Shown here: positions 8,215 to 16,557 of the stretch, one piece after another
Position numbering within the stretch: the first letter of the stretch is position 1
Layout: each line of letters begins with the position of its first letter
IMG/VR virus record: IMGVR_UViG_3300021963_008220
Location: 1-64,000 of that record
Direction: 5' to 3' (one strand)
DNA: 64,000 nucleotides
Source: a virus
Program-made: the position numbers and the translations under genes
The notes under the pieces: generated by a model
Told to the model about the DNA's origin: nothing
The model's database searches: none
The model's input: only the letters and a program-made list of their open reading frames with translations

Positions 8215-8319
8215 TTAGTAGACCTTCCAATTAGGGATAATGACTATGGATTTCATGTTACGCTTTTTGGCCGGCATAACATACTCGACAAATTCCTCAA
8301 ATAGCTTTATGTGTTTCAA
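8215..8319 (-). CDS. Very short leader-only peptide gene
   Basis: A 34-residue frame starts at TTG 8319, overlapping the TGA stop of the peptidase gene in a TTGA arrangement, and reads MKHIKLFEEFVEYVMPAKKR and on to a TAA at 8215. The first ten residues are almost identical to the leader of the protein encoded at 6229. It is either a tiny targeted peptide or the remnant of a longer tagged gene. The TTG start is unproven. Confidence 0.5.
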   Translation of the reverse strand: MKHIKLFEEFVEYVMPAKKRNMKSIVIIPNWKVY

Positions 8320-9314
8320 GCTTCATCTATTATTTTCAAACAAACTTCGTTAACGAATTCCTCCATGTCTTTTGGATCGATTGTGTCCACGGAGTCTGTC
8401 ATTTTGTGACAGTTGAATAGCATTTTAAAGTTTAAATATTCCCCATCCTTATTTATAACCGGGCTTTTTTCTTCAGTTACTGGAAGGGGATTGATCACAG
8501 TGCTATTTATCCCGTATTTCTTGAAGATTACCGAGTCATTGAAAGGAACATTTACAATTGGGCATTCAAATCTGTTTGCAATCCAATCTGTTAAAGGTGT
8601 TCCCATTGCACCCACGAAGAAGCTTTTTCCGCCCTTACCTGTTAGTTCCAAATTAAGAACCCATTTGCATTTAAAATCTCCGCCTTTAATTCTTTCTGCT
8701 AATCTATTAGAACCTATACCTCCAAATTCCTCGCCATCCAATATAACGACGTTTACATCTGGTCTTAGCTTCTTAATCATTAAAGCATTTATAACTGAAC
8801 ATGAATTGTCATTAGCATTATCAGAATCCTTGTTTACTATATCGTGGTGAGCCACAACAAATTTATCAGATGATCCGGGAAGTACTATATTGAAGTAGTT
8901 ATTAACGCTTCTCTTTATTTCACCAGCAATTGCTTTTAACTTTTCCGAATACTCGTCTTCCAATTGGTAGTATTGTTCCTCGTGGAAATCAATAGCTTCC
9001 TCGTCGTTTTCTAATCCCGATTCTTCAAAGTCAGCATCTAGATCTTCCACCTTCTGGCGAAACTCTTTATAAAGATCAAGTGCTTGTTTTCTTTTTTCTG
9101 GTGATAACGTATCTACGATATAACGGAAATCCCTCATCGTCATATCGTCACCAGCATTAGATTTGTCTTGTTGGAAAGTATCTAACTCGTATTTAAGACC
9201 CATTTGATCACAAAGATCAAGTAGGAAATTTACCCTTGGTGTAGGATTCTCCCCGTTTCTAAAACAGTTTCCTAAATTTTTGACTTTGCAAAAGTCGTAT
9301 ATTTTTGAGTACAT
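8316..9314 (-). CDS. M28-type metallopeptidase
   Basis: The 332-residue product has the co-catalytic zinc peptidase signature: AHHDIV (residues 155-160), DNANDN (165-170) as bridging Asp region, ILDGEEFGGIGS with the catalytic Glu pair (195-196), NLELTG, and a late His in CHKMTDSVDTID. An acidic coiled insert (about 80-135) precedes the catalytic core. Family M28 enzymes are aminopeptidases or related. There is no signal peptide, so it acts in the cytoplasm or in the virion. It is on the minus strand in an otherwise plus-strand region and has a consensus host-type promoter. Confidence 0.8.
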   Translation of the reverse strand: MYSKIYDFCKVKNLGNCFRNGENPTPRVNFLLDLCDQMGLKYELDTFQQDKSNAGDDMTMRDFRYIVDTLSPEKRKQALDLYKEFRQKVEDLDADFEESGLENDEEAIDFHEEQYYQLEDEYSEKLKAIAGEIKRSVNNYFNIVLPGSSDKFVVAHHDIVNKDSDNANDNSCSVINALMIKKLRPDVNVVILDGEEFGGIGSNRLAERIKGGDFKCKWVLNLELTGKGGKSFFVGAMGTPLTDWIANRFECPIVNVPFNDSVIFKKYGINSTVINPLPVTEEKSPVINKDGEYLNFKMLFNCHKMTDSVDTIDPKDMEEFVNEVCLKIIDEA

Positions 9315-9325
9315 ATGTTTTCTTA

Positions 9326-9358
9326 CAAATTTAGGGTATTATTACGGATAAAAAAATT
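9326..9358 (-). promoter_or_regulatory. Host-type promoter for the M28-type peptidase gene
   Basis: On the minus strand, a T tract and CCG (9347-9345) are followed 14 bases on by TAAATTTG (9333-9326), the same geometry as the plus-strand promoters. The start codon lies 11 bases downstream of the -7 element. Confidence 0.8.
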
Positions 9359-9360
9359 AA

Positions 9361-9663
9361 TTATCTTTTTTTAGAGGATCTTTCCTTAAAAGAATCCTTT
9401 ATGTAGTTGGTTATCTGAGCCCCTGATTTTTTACCCCCGTCTAGGAACTTATTGAATTTCTCAGATTTACCTTCTTCATCCAGAAAATCGTGAAAATATG
9501 ATGCCTCGAACATGGCATCAACAACCTCTGGCAGTGGTTGGTTCTGTGTTTTATAGTTTCTAGAATTGACTCTAATCTCCGAATTCTGTCCAGGAACGTC
9601 GATACTACCAGGAGAATCGAGCCATTCATTTAGGAAATCTGAAATATTTTTTAAATTTTTCAT
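9361..9663 (-). CDS. Leader-bearing protein, unknown function
   Basis: The 100-residue product begins MKNLKNISDFLNEWLD; the LNE tripeptide matches the (L/I)-x-E cleavage pattern of T4-type prohead protease. The remainder is polar with a basic end (KERSSKKR). A GATATATA element sits five bases before the ATG on the minus strand. Divergent from the polymerase gene. Confidence 0.7.
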   Translation of the reverse strand: MKNLKNISDFLNEWLDSPGSIDVPGQNSEIRVNSRNYKTQNQPLPEVVDAMFEASYFHDFLDEEGKSEKFNKFLDGGKKSGAQITNYIKDSFKERSSKKR

Positions 9664-9668
9664 CTTTT

Positions 9669-9676
9669 TATATATC
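9669..9676 (-). promoter_or_regulatory. GATATATA octamer before the 9663 gene
   Basis: Reading the minus strand, GATATATA is followed by AAAAG and then ATG. If it is a promoter the transcript would be nearly leaderless. Confidence 0.4.
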
Positions 9677-9748
9677 CTAGGCGGAAACTTAAGTTAGGAT
9701 CGGAATAAAAAGATGGTACCAGAATAAAACATACGTAAATAAAAAATA

Positions 9749-11149
9749 ATGATCGTAGACATTGAGAACAGGGGAGAATATCTTAAAGTATCACATTTCA
9801 CTGAAGAAGGCGACTTAGCTTTCTTGGATGTTCCGATTCCTGAAGAAGAAAGATTTGTTTGGGAAAAGTGCAGTCCTAGTAATTCAGCAAAAGATAAAGA
9901 ATGGAAAACTTGGACTGGTGACCCGGTCAAAAAACTCAAAACTCAGAAGTACGACAAATATAGGATGGCTCAGATTCTAATCGAGGCAGATCCTGAATTA
10001 ACAGCTCCTCTATGGTCTTACCAAACTCCTAAGAAATACTTCGTCGATATCGAGGTTGAGATCACAGAAGATATGGCGGCAGCATTAGACACAGAAAATG
10101 CTAAAAACCGTGTTTTATCAATAGGAATTGCAACAGACAAATGCAAGTTGATCATTTTAGGTCTGGACCCATTAACTCCCGAGCAACAAGCCAACATTTA
10201 CAAGAAGACCAACGAGTACTTTAAAAAGACTGGGGATGAATGGTCATTCAAATATAAGCAGTTTGAAAGCGAGTACGATATGATGTACACTTTCTTCAAA
10301 GAGCTTGGTCCTAAAATGCCAGTTATAACGGGTTGGAACTGGCTAGGATATGACTGGCCGTATCTTATTAACAGAGCAAAGAAGCTGGGGATTGATCCTA
10401 AGATCATCTCTCCTGGCGGATATCTTATAGGCAAACAGCAACTTCCTGTCCACTTACTAATGTTTGACTACTTGGAAATTTACAAGAAGTGGGACCGAGT
10501 TATCAAGATCAAAGAAAGCAATAGATTGGATTATGTAGCTGATAAAGCTATCGGGTTAAAAAAGATTGAATACAACGGAACACTCCGAGATCTATACCAA
10601 TCCAATTTTGAAGATTTCATTTACTATAACGCAGTTGACTGCGCTTTAGTTCATTATATCGACCAGAAGCTTAAGACAATGCAAACGTTCTTCAAAATAG
10701 CTATGATTAGCGGTGTGGAGATAAACAGATGCCTTTCCCCCGTTTGGTCAACTGAAATCATGATGCTCAGAAAGTTCTTAGAACGCAAACAGCTATTTGT
10801 TGTGGAAAACAGAGAGGAAGTACACGTTAAGTTTGCTGGAGGTTACGTTAAAGAACCTATCACCGGATTACACGAATGGGTAGCCTGCTATGACTTTGCA
10901 TCTCTATACCCAAACACGATGGTTCAGTGGAACATCTCGCCGGAAGCGTACAGGGGTAAAAATCCAGTAAATCCCAAGGAAGATTGGGTCAGAACAGCTT
11001 CAGGAGCATGCTTTGCTTCGGATGAAGAAAATCCTATACTTAAGATAATTATTAAGGATTTGTATGCTAAACGTCGTAAGACAAAAGACAAAATGTTAGA
11101 GCTGGAATATGAAATTGACCAGCTGAAAAAAAAGATCGGTAAAAATTAA
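9749..11149 (+). CDS. Family B DNA polymerase, N-terminal part (exonuclease plus palm motif A)
   Basis: The 466-residue product has the 3'-5' exonuclease motifs: ExoI FVDIEVE (~97-103), ExoII NWLGYDWPYLI (~196) and ExoIII YNAVDCALVHYID (~292). Palm motif A, YDFASLYPNTMVQWNISPE (~380-398), resembles T4 gp43. The protein stops in the fingers region with a lysine-rich amphipathic helix (KDKMLELEYEIDQLKKKIG). Motifs B and C are missing here and are found in the product encoded at 26351. The two proteins must associate to give an active polymerase; the end of this one and the start of the other are both predicted helices. No intein residues are seen at the junction. Confidence 0.95.
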   Translation: MIVDIENRGEYLKVSHFTEEGDLAFLDVPIPEEERFVWEKCSPSNSAKDKEWKTWTGDPVKKLKTQKYDKYRMAQILIEADPELTAPLWSYQTPKKYFVDIEVEITEDMAAALDTENAKNRVLSIGIATDKCKLIILGLDPLTPEQQANIYKKTNEYFKKTGDEWSFKYKQFESEYDMMYTFFKELGPKMPVITGWNWLGYDWPYLINRAKKLGIDPKIISPGGYLIGKQQLPVHLLMFDYLEIYKKWDRVIKIKESNRLDYVADKAIGLKKIEYNGTLRDLYQSNFEDFIYYNAVDCALVHYIDQKLKTMQTFFKIAMISGVEINRCLSPVWSTEIMMLRKFLERKQLFVVENREEVHVKFAGGYVKEPITGLHEWVACYDFASLYPNTMVQWNISPEAYRGKNPVNPKEDWVRTASGACFASDEENPILKIIIKDLYAKRRKTKDKMLELEYEIDQLKKKIGKN

Positions 11150-11189
11150 AAATAACTCCCGTCTGGCCCCCAGTCCCCGGAAATCGATC

Positions 11190-11197
11190 GATATATA
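11190..11197 (+). promoter_or_regulatory. GATATATA octamer between polymerase N-part and gp56-like gene
   Basis: Lies in a 101-bp intergenic stretch that starts with an unusually GC-rich segment (11158-11181). It is 53 bases before the next ATG. No gene is seen in this stretch. Confidence 0.35.
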
Positions 11198-11250
11198 AAA
11201 AACCCGGTGGTGGAGACCTAGACGAAAAAACCTAGTCAAAAATCACAAAT

Positions 11251-11730
11251 ATGGCAAATACAGACAACCAATGCAAAGATCTTCTCGTTGAGAATGACTA
11301 CGTAAAGTCCACGCATCATCTGGGCACTTTAATGACCCTTCAAAAGAACACTCAAGAGAAAGTGTATGGGTACGATTTCGCAAACCTCACTCTAGGGGAA
11401 ATCAAAGACTTCTGGCTTTGGAACACTAGAGCAATCGAGGATGAAATCTCCGAAGCATACGACGCTCTAGGAGGAGTTTCTAATAATGGGGAAACCTCAA
11501 TCGGCAACGCAGTTTGGAAACCTTGGAAAAGTAATCACAAGAAAGCTTACACAATGAAGATATCCGACTTGTCTCCTGAAGACGTGAAAGAACTTAAGAT
11601 GGAACTAGTGGATATCCAGCACTTCGTATTTAATATGATGATTTCCGTTGGTATGACTGCAGACGAACTTTACAACTTCTATCTCTCTAAAAACAAAGAG
11701 AATATTAGAAGACAAGAAAACAATTATTAA
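11251..11730 (+). CDS. 56: dCTPase-dUTPase, T4 gp56-like (all-alpha NTP pyrophosphatase)
   Basis: The 159-residue product resembles T4 gp56 along its C-terminal two thirds: EDEISEAYDALGGVSN, AVWKPWK, DLSPEDVKELKMELVDIQHF and ADELYNFYLSKNKENIRRQ. The Glu/Asp residues in EDEISEAY and ELVDIQHF are the magnesium ligands of the family. T4 gp56 hydrolyses dCTP and dUTP to monophosphates, keeping plain cytosine out of phage DNA and supplying dCMP for hydroxymethylation and dUMP for thymidylate synthase. Both downstream enzyme types are in this window (34994 and 50871). A dimeric dUTPase is the alternative call. Confidence 0.88.
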   Translation: MANTDNQCKDLLVENDYVKSTHHLGTLMTLQKNTQEKVYGYDFANLTLGEIKDFWLWNTRAIEDEISEAYDALGGVSNNGETSIGNAVWKPWKSNHKKAYTMKISDLSPEDVKELKMELVDIQHFVFNMMISVGMTADELYNFYLSKNKENIRRQENNY

Positions 11731-11747
11731 AAAATTAATTAAAAAAC

Positions 11748-12731
11748 ATGGAAGATTTTTATTCTATACCTGAGCCTATTTTACAGGAAAATCCCGATAG
11801 GTTTGTTTTATTCCCAATAGAACACCACGATATCTGGAAAATGTATAAACAGCAACAAGCGTGTATTTGGACAGCAGAAGAAATTGATTTAGCACAAGAT
11901 TTAAACGATTGGAGAAACAGATTAAGCGACGACGAAAGATATTTCATCAAGAACGTTTTGGCATTCTTCGCAGCTTCGGATGGTATAGTAAATGAAAATT
12001 TGGCGGAAAACTTCTTGTCTGAAGTTCAGTACACCGAGGCAAAGTTCTTTTATGGTTTCCAGATAATGATGGAGAATATTCACTCAGAAACATATTCACT
12101 TCTAATCGACACTTACATTCAGGATCCAGCAGAAAAGAACACGCTTTTACATGCTATTGATACCATACCTGCCGTTAAGAAAAAAGCTGAATGGGCACTT
12201 AAATGGATAGGATCCCCTCATTTCCAAGAAAGATTGGTGGCATTTGCTGCTGTTGAAGGTATCTTCTTTAGTGGATCTTTCTGTTCTATTTTCTGGTTAA
12301 AGAAAAGAGGACTTATGCCAGGCCTATCATTCTCTAATGAGCTGATCTCGAGAGACGAGGGTATGCACACAGATTTTGCTGTGATGTTGCATAACAATCA
12401 CTTAGCAAATAAAGTTTCCGAAGAGAGAATCAAAGAAATTATCACAAGTGCTTTGGAAATCGAAAAGGAATTTATCACCGAATCCCTTCCTGTTAGATTG
12501 ATAGGAATGAACGCAGATCTAATGAAACAATACCTAGAGTTTGTAGCAGACAGATTGCTTATGGATTTAGGTTGTTCTAGAGTATACAACTCTGAAAATC
12601 CGTTTGACTTTATGGCAAACATTTCACTACAGGGTAAAACTAATTTCTTTGAAAAAAGAGTTGGGGAATACCAAAAATCAGGAGTAATGAATAAATCTGA
12701 GGATTCATTCGACTTCGACGCTGACTTCTAA
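11748..12731 (+). CDS. nrdB: Class Ia ribonucleotide reductase small subunit
   Basis: The 327-residue product is a typical R2: [17 protein letters not shown] with the first iron ligand, the helix [15 protein letters not shown] carrying Glu, His and the radical-type Tyr, and DEGMHTDFA (~202). It ends [10 protein letters not shown], the conserved tail that docks into NrdA. It forms the diiron-tyrosyl radical for reduction of ribonucleotides to deoxyribonucleotides. Only 19 bp separate it from nrdA. Confidence 0.95.
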   Translation: MEDFYSIPEPILQENPDRFVLFPIEHHDIWKMYKQQQACIWTAEEIDLAQDLNDWRNRLSDDERYFIKNVLAFFAASDGIVNENLAENFLSEVQYTEAKFFYGFQIMMENIHSETYSLLIDTYIQDPAEKNTLLHAIDTIPAVKKKAEWALKWIGSPHFQERLVAFAAVEGIFFSGSFCSIFWLKKRGLMPGLSFSNELISRDEGMHTDFAVMLHNNHLANKVSEERIKEIITSALEIEKEFITESLPVRLIGMNADLMKQYLEFVADRLLMDLGCSRVYNSENPFDFMANISLQGKTNFFEKRVGEYQKSGVMNKSEDSFDFDADF

Positions 12732-12750
12732 AAAATAATATAAACTAAAA

Positions 12751-15228
12751 ATGCAAGTAATAAAAAGAGATGGCTCGAAAGAGCCTGTGAGATTTGAGAA
12801 GATATCTAATAGAGTAAGAAAAATGACATACGGCTTAAATGCTGATTATGTTGATCCCATCGAAATAGCACAAAAGGTAATTGCCGGTATTTACGACGGA
12901 ATTACAACAGAAGAATTGGATAACCTTGCAGCAGAAACTGCAGCTTCATTGATTCCTAGACACCCGGATTATTCTGTGTTAGCATCAAGAATAGCAGTAT
13001 CTAAATTACACAAATCAACTAAGAAAAAATTCTCGGAAACTATTCAGGATTTATATTCTTACATTGACCCAGAAACTAATCAACCAGCTGGTTTAATTAA
13101 CGAGGAAACATACAATGCTGTAATGAAGAATAAGCAGAAGTATGATGGTGCTATTATCCATGAGAGAGATTTTAATTTCGAGTACTTCGGATTTAAAACT
13201 TTGGAGAAAAGCTACCTTTTAAAAATGAATGGTTCTCCAGCTGAAAGTCCTCAGCACATGTACATGAGAGTTGCTGCTGGTATTTGGGGAGAAGATACTA
13301 AGAACGTAATTAAAACTTACGAGCTTTTATCTAATAACATGATGACACACGCAACGCCGACATTGTTTAATGCTGGTACTAAAAAGCCACAGCTTTCTTC
13401 TTGTTTCTTGTTAACAATGGCAGATGACTCAATCGCTGGAATTTACAAAACTCTTTCTGACGTTGCAGTTATTTCTCAGAATGCTGGAGGTATTGGATTA
13501 GCTATTCATAACATTAGAAGTACAGGTTCTTATATCAAAGGAACAAATGGAACTTCAAACGGTATCGTTCCGATGTTGAAGGTATTCAACGAGACTGCTA
13601 GATACGTAGATCAAGGAGGCGGAAAAAGAAAAGGTTCATTTGCTATTTATATTGAGCCTTGGCACGCAGACATTGAAGACTTCTTGGATCTAAGAAAGAA
13701 TACAGGTAAAGAGGAATTAAGAGCTAGAGATTTATTTTTGGCACTTTGGGTTTCTGACTTATTTATGAAGAGGGTAAAAGAGAATTCGGATTGGTCCCTA
13801 TTCTCTCCTTCCGACGTTCCCGGCCTTTGGGAGCTTTACGGAGATGATTTCGAAAAAGCTTATTTAGAAGCTGAAGCTTCGGGAAAAGCAAGAAAGGTTA
13901 TTAAAGCTAGAGAGCTTTGGACTAAGGTGATAGATTCACAGATAGAAACCGGAACACCTTATATGCTTTACAAAGATGCAGCAAATAAGAAATCCAATCA
14001 ACAAAATCTAGGTACTATCAAGAGTTCAAATCTTTGTACAGAGATATTAGAATATACAGATAAAGATGAACAAGCAGTTTGTAACCTAGCTTCTATTCCA
14101 GTTAACAAGTTCTTAAAATCTACGGATGCAAGAACCTCTAAGATTAATAGAGGTAGATGCGAGGTTGATCATAAAGCTCTTTATGATGTTGCTTATCAAA
14201 CAACAATTAACTTGAATAGAGTTATTGATATCAACTACTATCCAACAGAGGAAACTAAAAGATCAAACTTTAGACATAGACCAATCGGTATCGGTATTCA
14301 AGGATTAGCTGATCTTTATGCTACCATGAGTATTCCATTTACTTCTGAAGAAGCTATGAAGACCAACGAAGATGTTTTTGAAACTATCTATTTTGCAGCA
14401 ATGACAGCTTCAATGGACTTAGCTAAAAGGGATGGTAAATACGAAACTTTTGATGGTTCGCCACTCAGCAAAGGCGATTTTCAATTTAATCTTTGGGGCT
14501 TCAACGACGATCAACTTTCTGGAAGATGGGATTGGGCTAAATTGAGAAAAGAAGTAATGAAACATGGTACTAGAAACTCTTTATTGTTAGCACCTATGCC
14601 AACTGCTTCTACTGCTCAGATTATGGGTAACAACGAAGCATTTGAACCTTTCACTTCGAATATTTATACGAGAAGAACATTAAGTGGAGAATTTATTCTA
14701 GTTAATAAGCATCTTGTTAAAGACCTTATTTCATTAGGCCTTTGGAGCGAGGATATGAAGAACCTTATTATTCTTCATAAAGGATCAGTTCAAAACATCC
14801 CACAGATTCCTCAAGAGATCAGGGACGTTTATAAAACTGTATGGGAGATCAAACAGAAAGACCTAATCCAAATGTCAGCAGACAGAGGTAAATTTATTTG
14901 CCAATCACAGTCACTTAATTTGTTTATAGAGGGTGTGAATTCTGCTAAATTAACAGCAGCACATTTCCACTCTTGGGAGCTAGGACTTAAAACCGGTATG
15001 TACTACCTAAGAACTAAATCCGCCGTTGATGCAATTGCAGGATTAGGGATAGATATGTCTAAAGCTAAAGAGTCACTTAAAAAAATGGAGGAGGTTGAGG
15101 TTGAATCAAAGAAAATTGATTTAGGTGGCATGACAAGCGAGGAATTAAGCAAAGCAGCCGAAGAGCTTGCTTCTGGTATAGTTTGTAGCTTGGATAATCC
15201 AGATGCTTGCGAAGCGTGTGGATCATAA
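12751..15228 (+). CDS. nrdA: Class Ia ribonucleotide reductase large subunit
   Basis: The 825-residue product starts with an ATP-cone (MQVIKRDGSKEPVRFEKI), continues with the ten-stranded barrel containing KPQLSSCFLLTM (~Cys 216), NLCTEILEY and QAVCNLASIPVNKF, then PMPTASTAQIMGNNEAFEP, and ends DACEACGS, the CxxC pair that passes electrons to the active site. The intact ATP-cone implies dATP feedback control. The thioredoxin encoded at 61495 could be its reductant. Arg codons are nearly all AGA/AGG. Confidence 0.96.
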   Translation: MQVIKRDGSKEPVRFEKISNRVRKMTYGLNADYVDPIEIAQKVIAGIYDGITTEELDNLAAETAASLIPRHPDYSVLASRIAVSKLHKSTKKKFSETIQDLYSYIDPETNQPAGLINEETYNAVMKNKQKYDGAIIHERDFNFEYFGFKTLEKSYLLKMNGSPAESPQHMYMRVAAGIWGEDTKNVIKTYELLSNNMMTHATPTLFNAGTKKPQLSSCFLLTMADDSIAGIYKTLSDVAVISQNAGGIGLAIHNIRSTGSYIKGTNGTSNGIVPMLKVFNETARYVDQGGGKRKGSFAIYIEPWHADIEDFLDLRKNTGKEELRARDLFLALWVSDLFMKRVKENSDWSLFSPSDVPGLWELYGDDFEKAYLEAEASGKARKVIKARELWTKVIDSQIETGTPYMLYKDAANKKSNQQNLGTIKSSNLCTEILEYTDKDEQAVCNLASIPVNKFLKSTDARTSKINRGRCEVDHKALYDVAYQTTINLNRVIDINYYPTEETKRSNFRHRPIGIGIQGLADLYATMSIPFTSEEAMKTNEDVFETIYFAAMTASMDLAKRDGKYETFDGSPLSKGDFQFNLWGFNDDQLSGRWDWAKLRKEVMKHGTRNSLLLAPMPTASTAQIMGNNEAFEPFTSNIYTRRTLSGEFILVNKHLVKDLISLGLWSEDMKNLIILHKGSVQNIPQIPQEIRDVYKTVWEIKQKDLIQMSADRGKFICQSQSLNLFIEGVNSAKLTAAHFHSWELGLKTGMYYLRTKSAVDAIAGLGIDMSKAKESLKKMEEVEVESKKIDLGGMTSEELSKAAEELASGIVCSLDNPDACEACGS

Positions 15229-15242
15229 AAAAAATTGAAAAG

Positions 15243-15869
15243 ATGGAAAGAATAAAAACTTTTGAAGATTTTACTTTAAATGAAAGAGAGCTTCCGGATA
15301 ATCAGGGTAAAATCCTGGTTATCCTCGGAGCACCTGGATCAGGTAAAGGAACTTTGTCTAAGGAGTTAAAGAAAAATTACAACTTCATACATTTGTCAAC
15401 TGGTGATATTATCAGAAATTCAGACGACGAGGATGTTAAAAAGATTATTGAAGCTGGTAATTTATTACCCGACAATATGATAATCAAAATTCTTAGAAGA
15501 GAATTGAAAAAAGTAGATCTTAGTTCTAATGTTATACTTGATGGATTTCCGCGAACCATAAAACAGGCTAAGAGACTCGACTCCCTTTTAGGCCGAATGG
15601 GATTGGGATTAAATCATGCTCTTTATTTGGATCTACCTGATAAGGTTGCCAAGGAAAGAATAAAAAAGAGAGCTATGGAAGAGGATAGAAAGGATGATGC
15701 AAGTGATGAAGTAGTTGAAAAAAGATTCAAGGAATATCACGAGAAAACATTTCCACTACTAGACTTTTACCAGAAAAGCAGAAAATTAATCAAGCTAGAG
15801 GCTGACAAGGGAAAGGATAAGGTCCTAGAACAAGTTAAGGAAAGACTTGGTTTAAAATCTAAAAAGTAA
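15243..15869 (+). CDS. adk: Adenylate kinase with capsid-targeting-type leader
   Basis: Start placed at ATG 15243, which gives the leader MERIKTFEDFTLNEREL; an upstream in-frame ATG at 15207 lies inside nrdA. The kinase begins at about residue 22: P-loop GAPGSGKGTLS, AMP-binding HLSTGDIIR, DGFPRTIKQAKRLD and a short LID with RKDDASDEVVEKRFKEY. The enzyme interconverts ATP, ADP and AMP; a nucleoside monophosphate kinase acting on modified dCMP, like T4 gp1, is conceivable but not indicated by sequence. The leader carries LNE where a prohead protease would cut, suggesting that at least part of the protein enters the head. Confidence 0.88.
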   Translation: MERIKTFEDFTLNERELPDNQGKILVILGAPGSGKGTLSKELKKNYNFIHLSTGDIIRNSDDEDVKKIIEAGNLLPDNMIIKILRRELKKVDLSSNVILDGFPRTIKQAKRLDSLLGRMGLGLNHALYLDLPDKVAKERIKKRAMEEDRKDDASDEVVEKRFKEYHEKTFPLLDFYQKSRKLIKLEADKGKDKVLEQVKERLGLKSKK

Positions 15870-15880
15870 AATTCAAGGCC

Positions 15881-16537
15881 ATGTCAGAGAGAATATCTGG
15901 GGATTTTGTGAAGTCTCTAAAAGAAAAATTGGACCGGGAGAAAGGCCAGATACAGAAAAAAAGAATCCTTTTGCAGGATTCACTTAATATAATATTAGAT
16001 TCATTTAGATCTAATTCAGATTTGGAAATAAGAACTATTAGGGATTTTGAAACTAGCGAAATATCTTGTTTTGTTGACATATACTCGCCATCCGAAATAT
16101 TCGAAGCTATAGGATCTTCACTAGAAAAATCCAATATACCCCACACAAAATCAATCCTGGGAGATTATAAATGTGTTTTTATAGTCGATTTAGAAAGCAG
16201 ATTAGTAGCTTCAGGAGCACCCCATAACGTATTTTCCATGGAGGTCTTTTCTAAAAGACTAAAAACTTACAAGATAAGAATCTCCCATTGTGATCCTAAA
16301 TTTTGCTATTCTGTTTTTGATAAAAACTACCACGAAGTAAAATTCTGGTATCATGAAAATCTTAATATTTTTACAAAATCAATAACACTTAGAGGATTGA
16401 ATAGGGATAAGAAAAAAGTGAAAATCTCGGATGATCCTTCATACGATATAACCGTATCTTTTAATGAAACTGGTGAGATGAGTAATTTTAATTTATTTCC
16501 CAAAAAGAGGGAGAAAAAACAGGGAACGGATCTATAA
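15881..16537 (+). CDS. Hypothetical protein
   Basis: The 218-residue product starts with a basic coiled helix (SLKEKLDREKGQIQKKRILL) followed by an alpha/beta region and a basic end (FPKKREKKQGTDL). No family recognised. It lies between adenylate kinase and a glycosyltransferase in the same operon. Confidence 0.65.
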   Translation: MSERISGDFVKSLKEKLDREKGQIQKKRILLQDSLNIILDSFRSNSDLEIRTIRDFETSEISCFVDIYSPSEIFEAIGSSLEKSNIPHTKSILGDYKCVFIVDLESRLVASGAPHNVFSMEVFSKRLKTYKIRISHCDPKFCYSVFDKNYHEVKFWYHENLNIFTKSITLRGLNRDKKKVKISDDPSYDITVSFNETGEMSNFNLFPKKREKKQGTDL

Positions 16538-16557
16538 TTAATAAACAATACAATTCA

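Noticed and set aside
8413-8850. 145-residue forward frame
   Set aside because: Antisense to the M28-type peptidase gene, whose motifs are clear on the minus strand.
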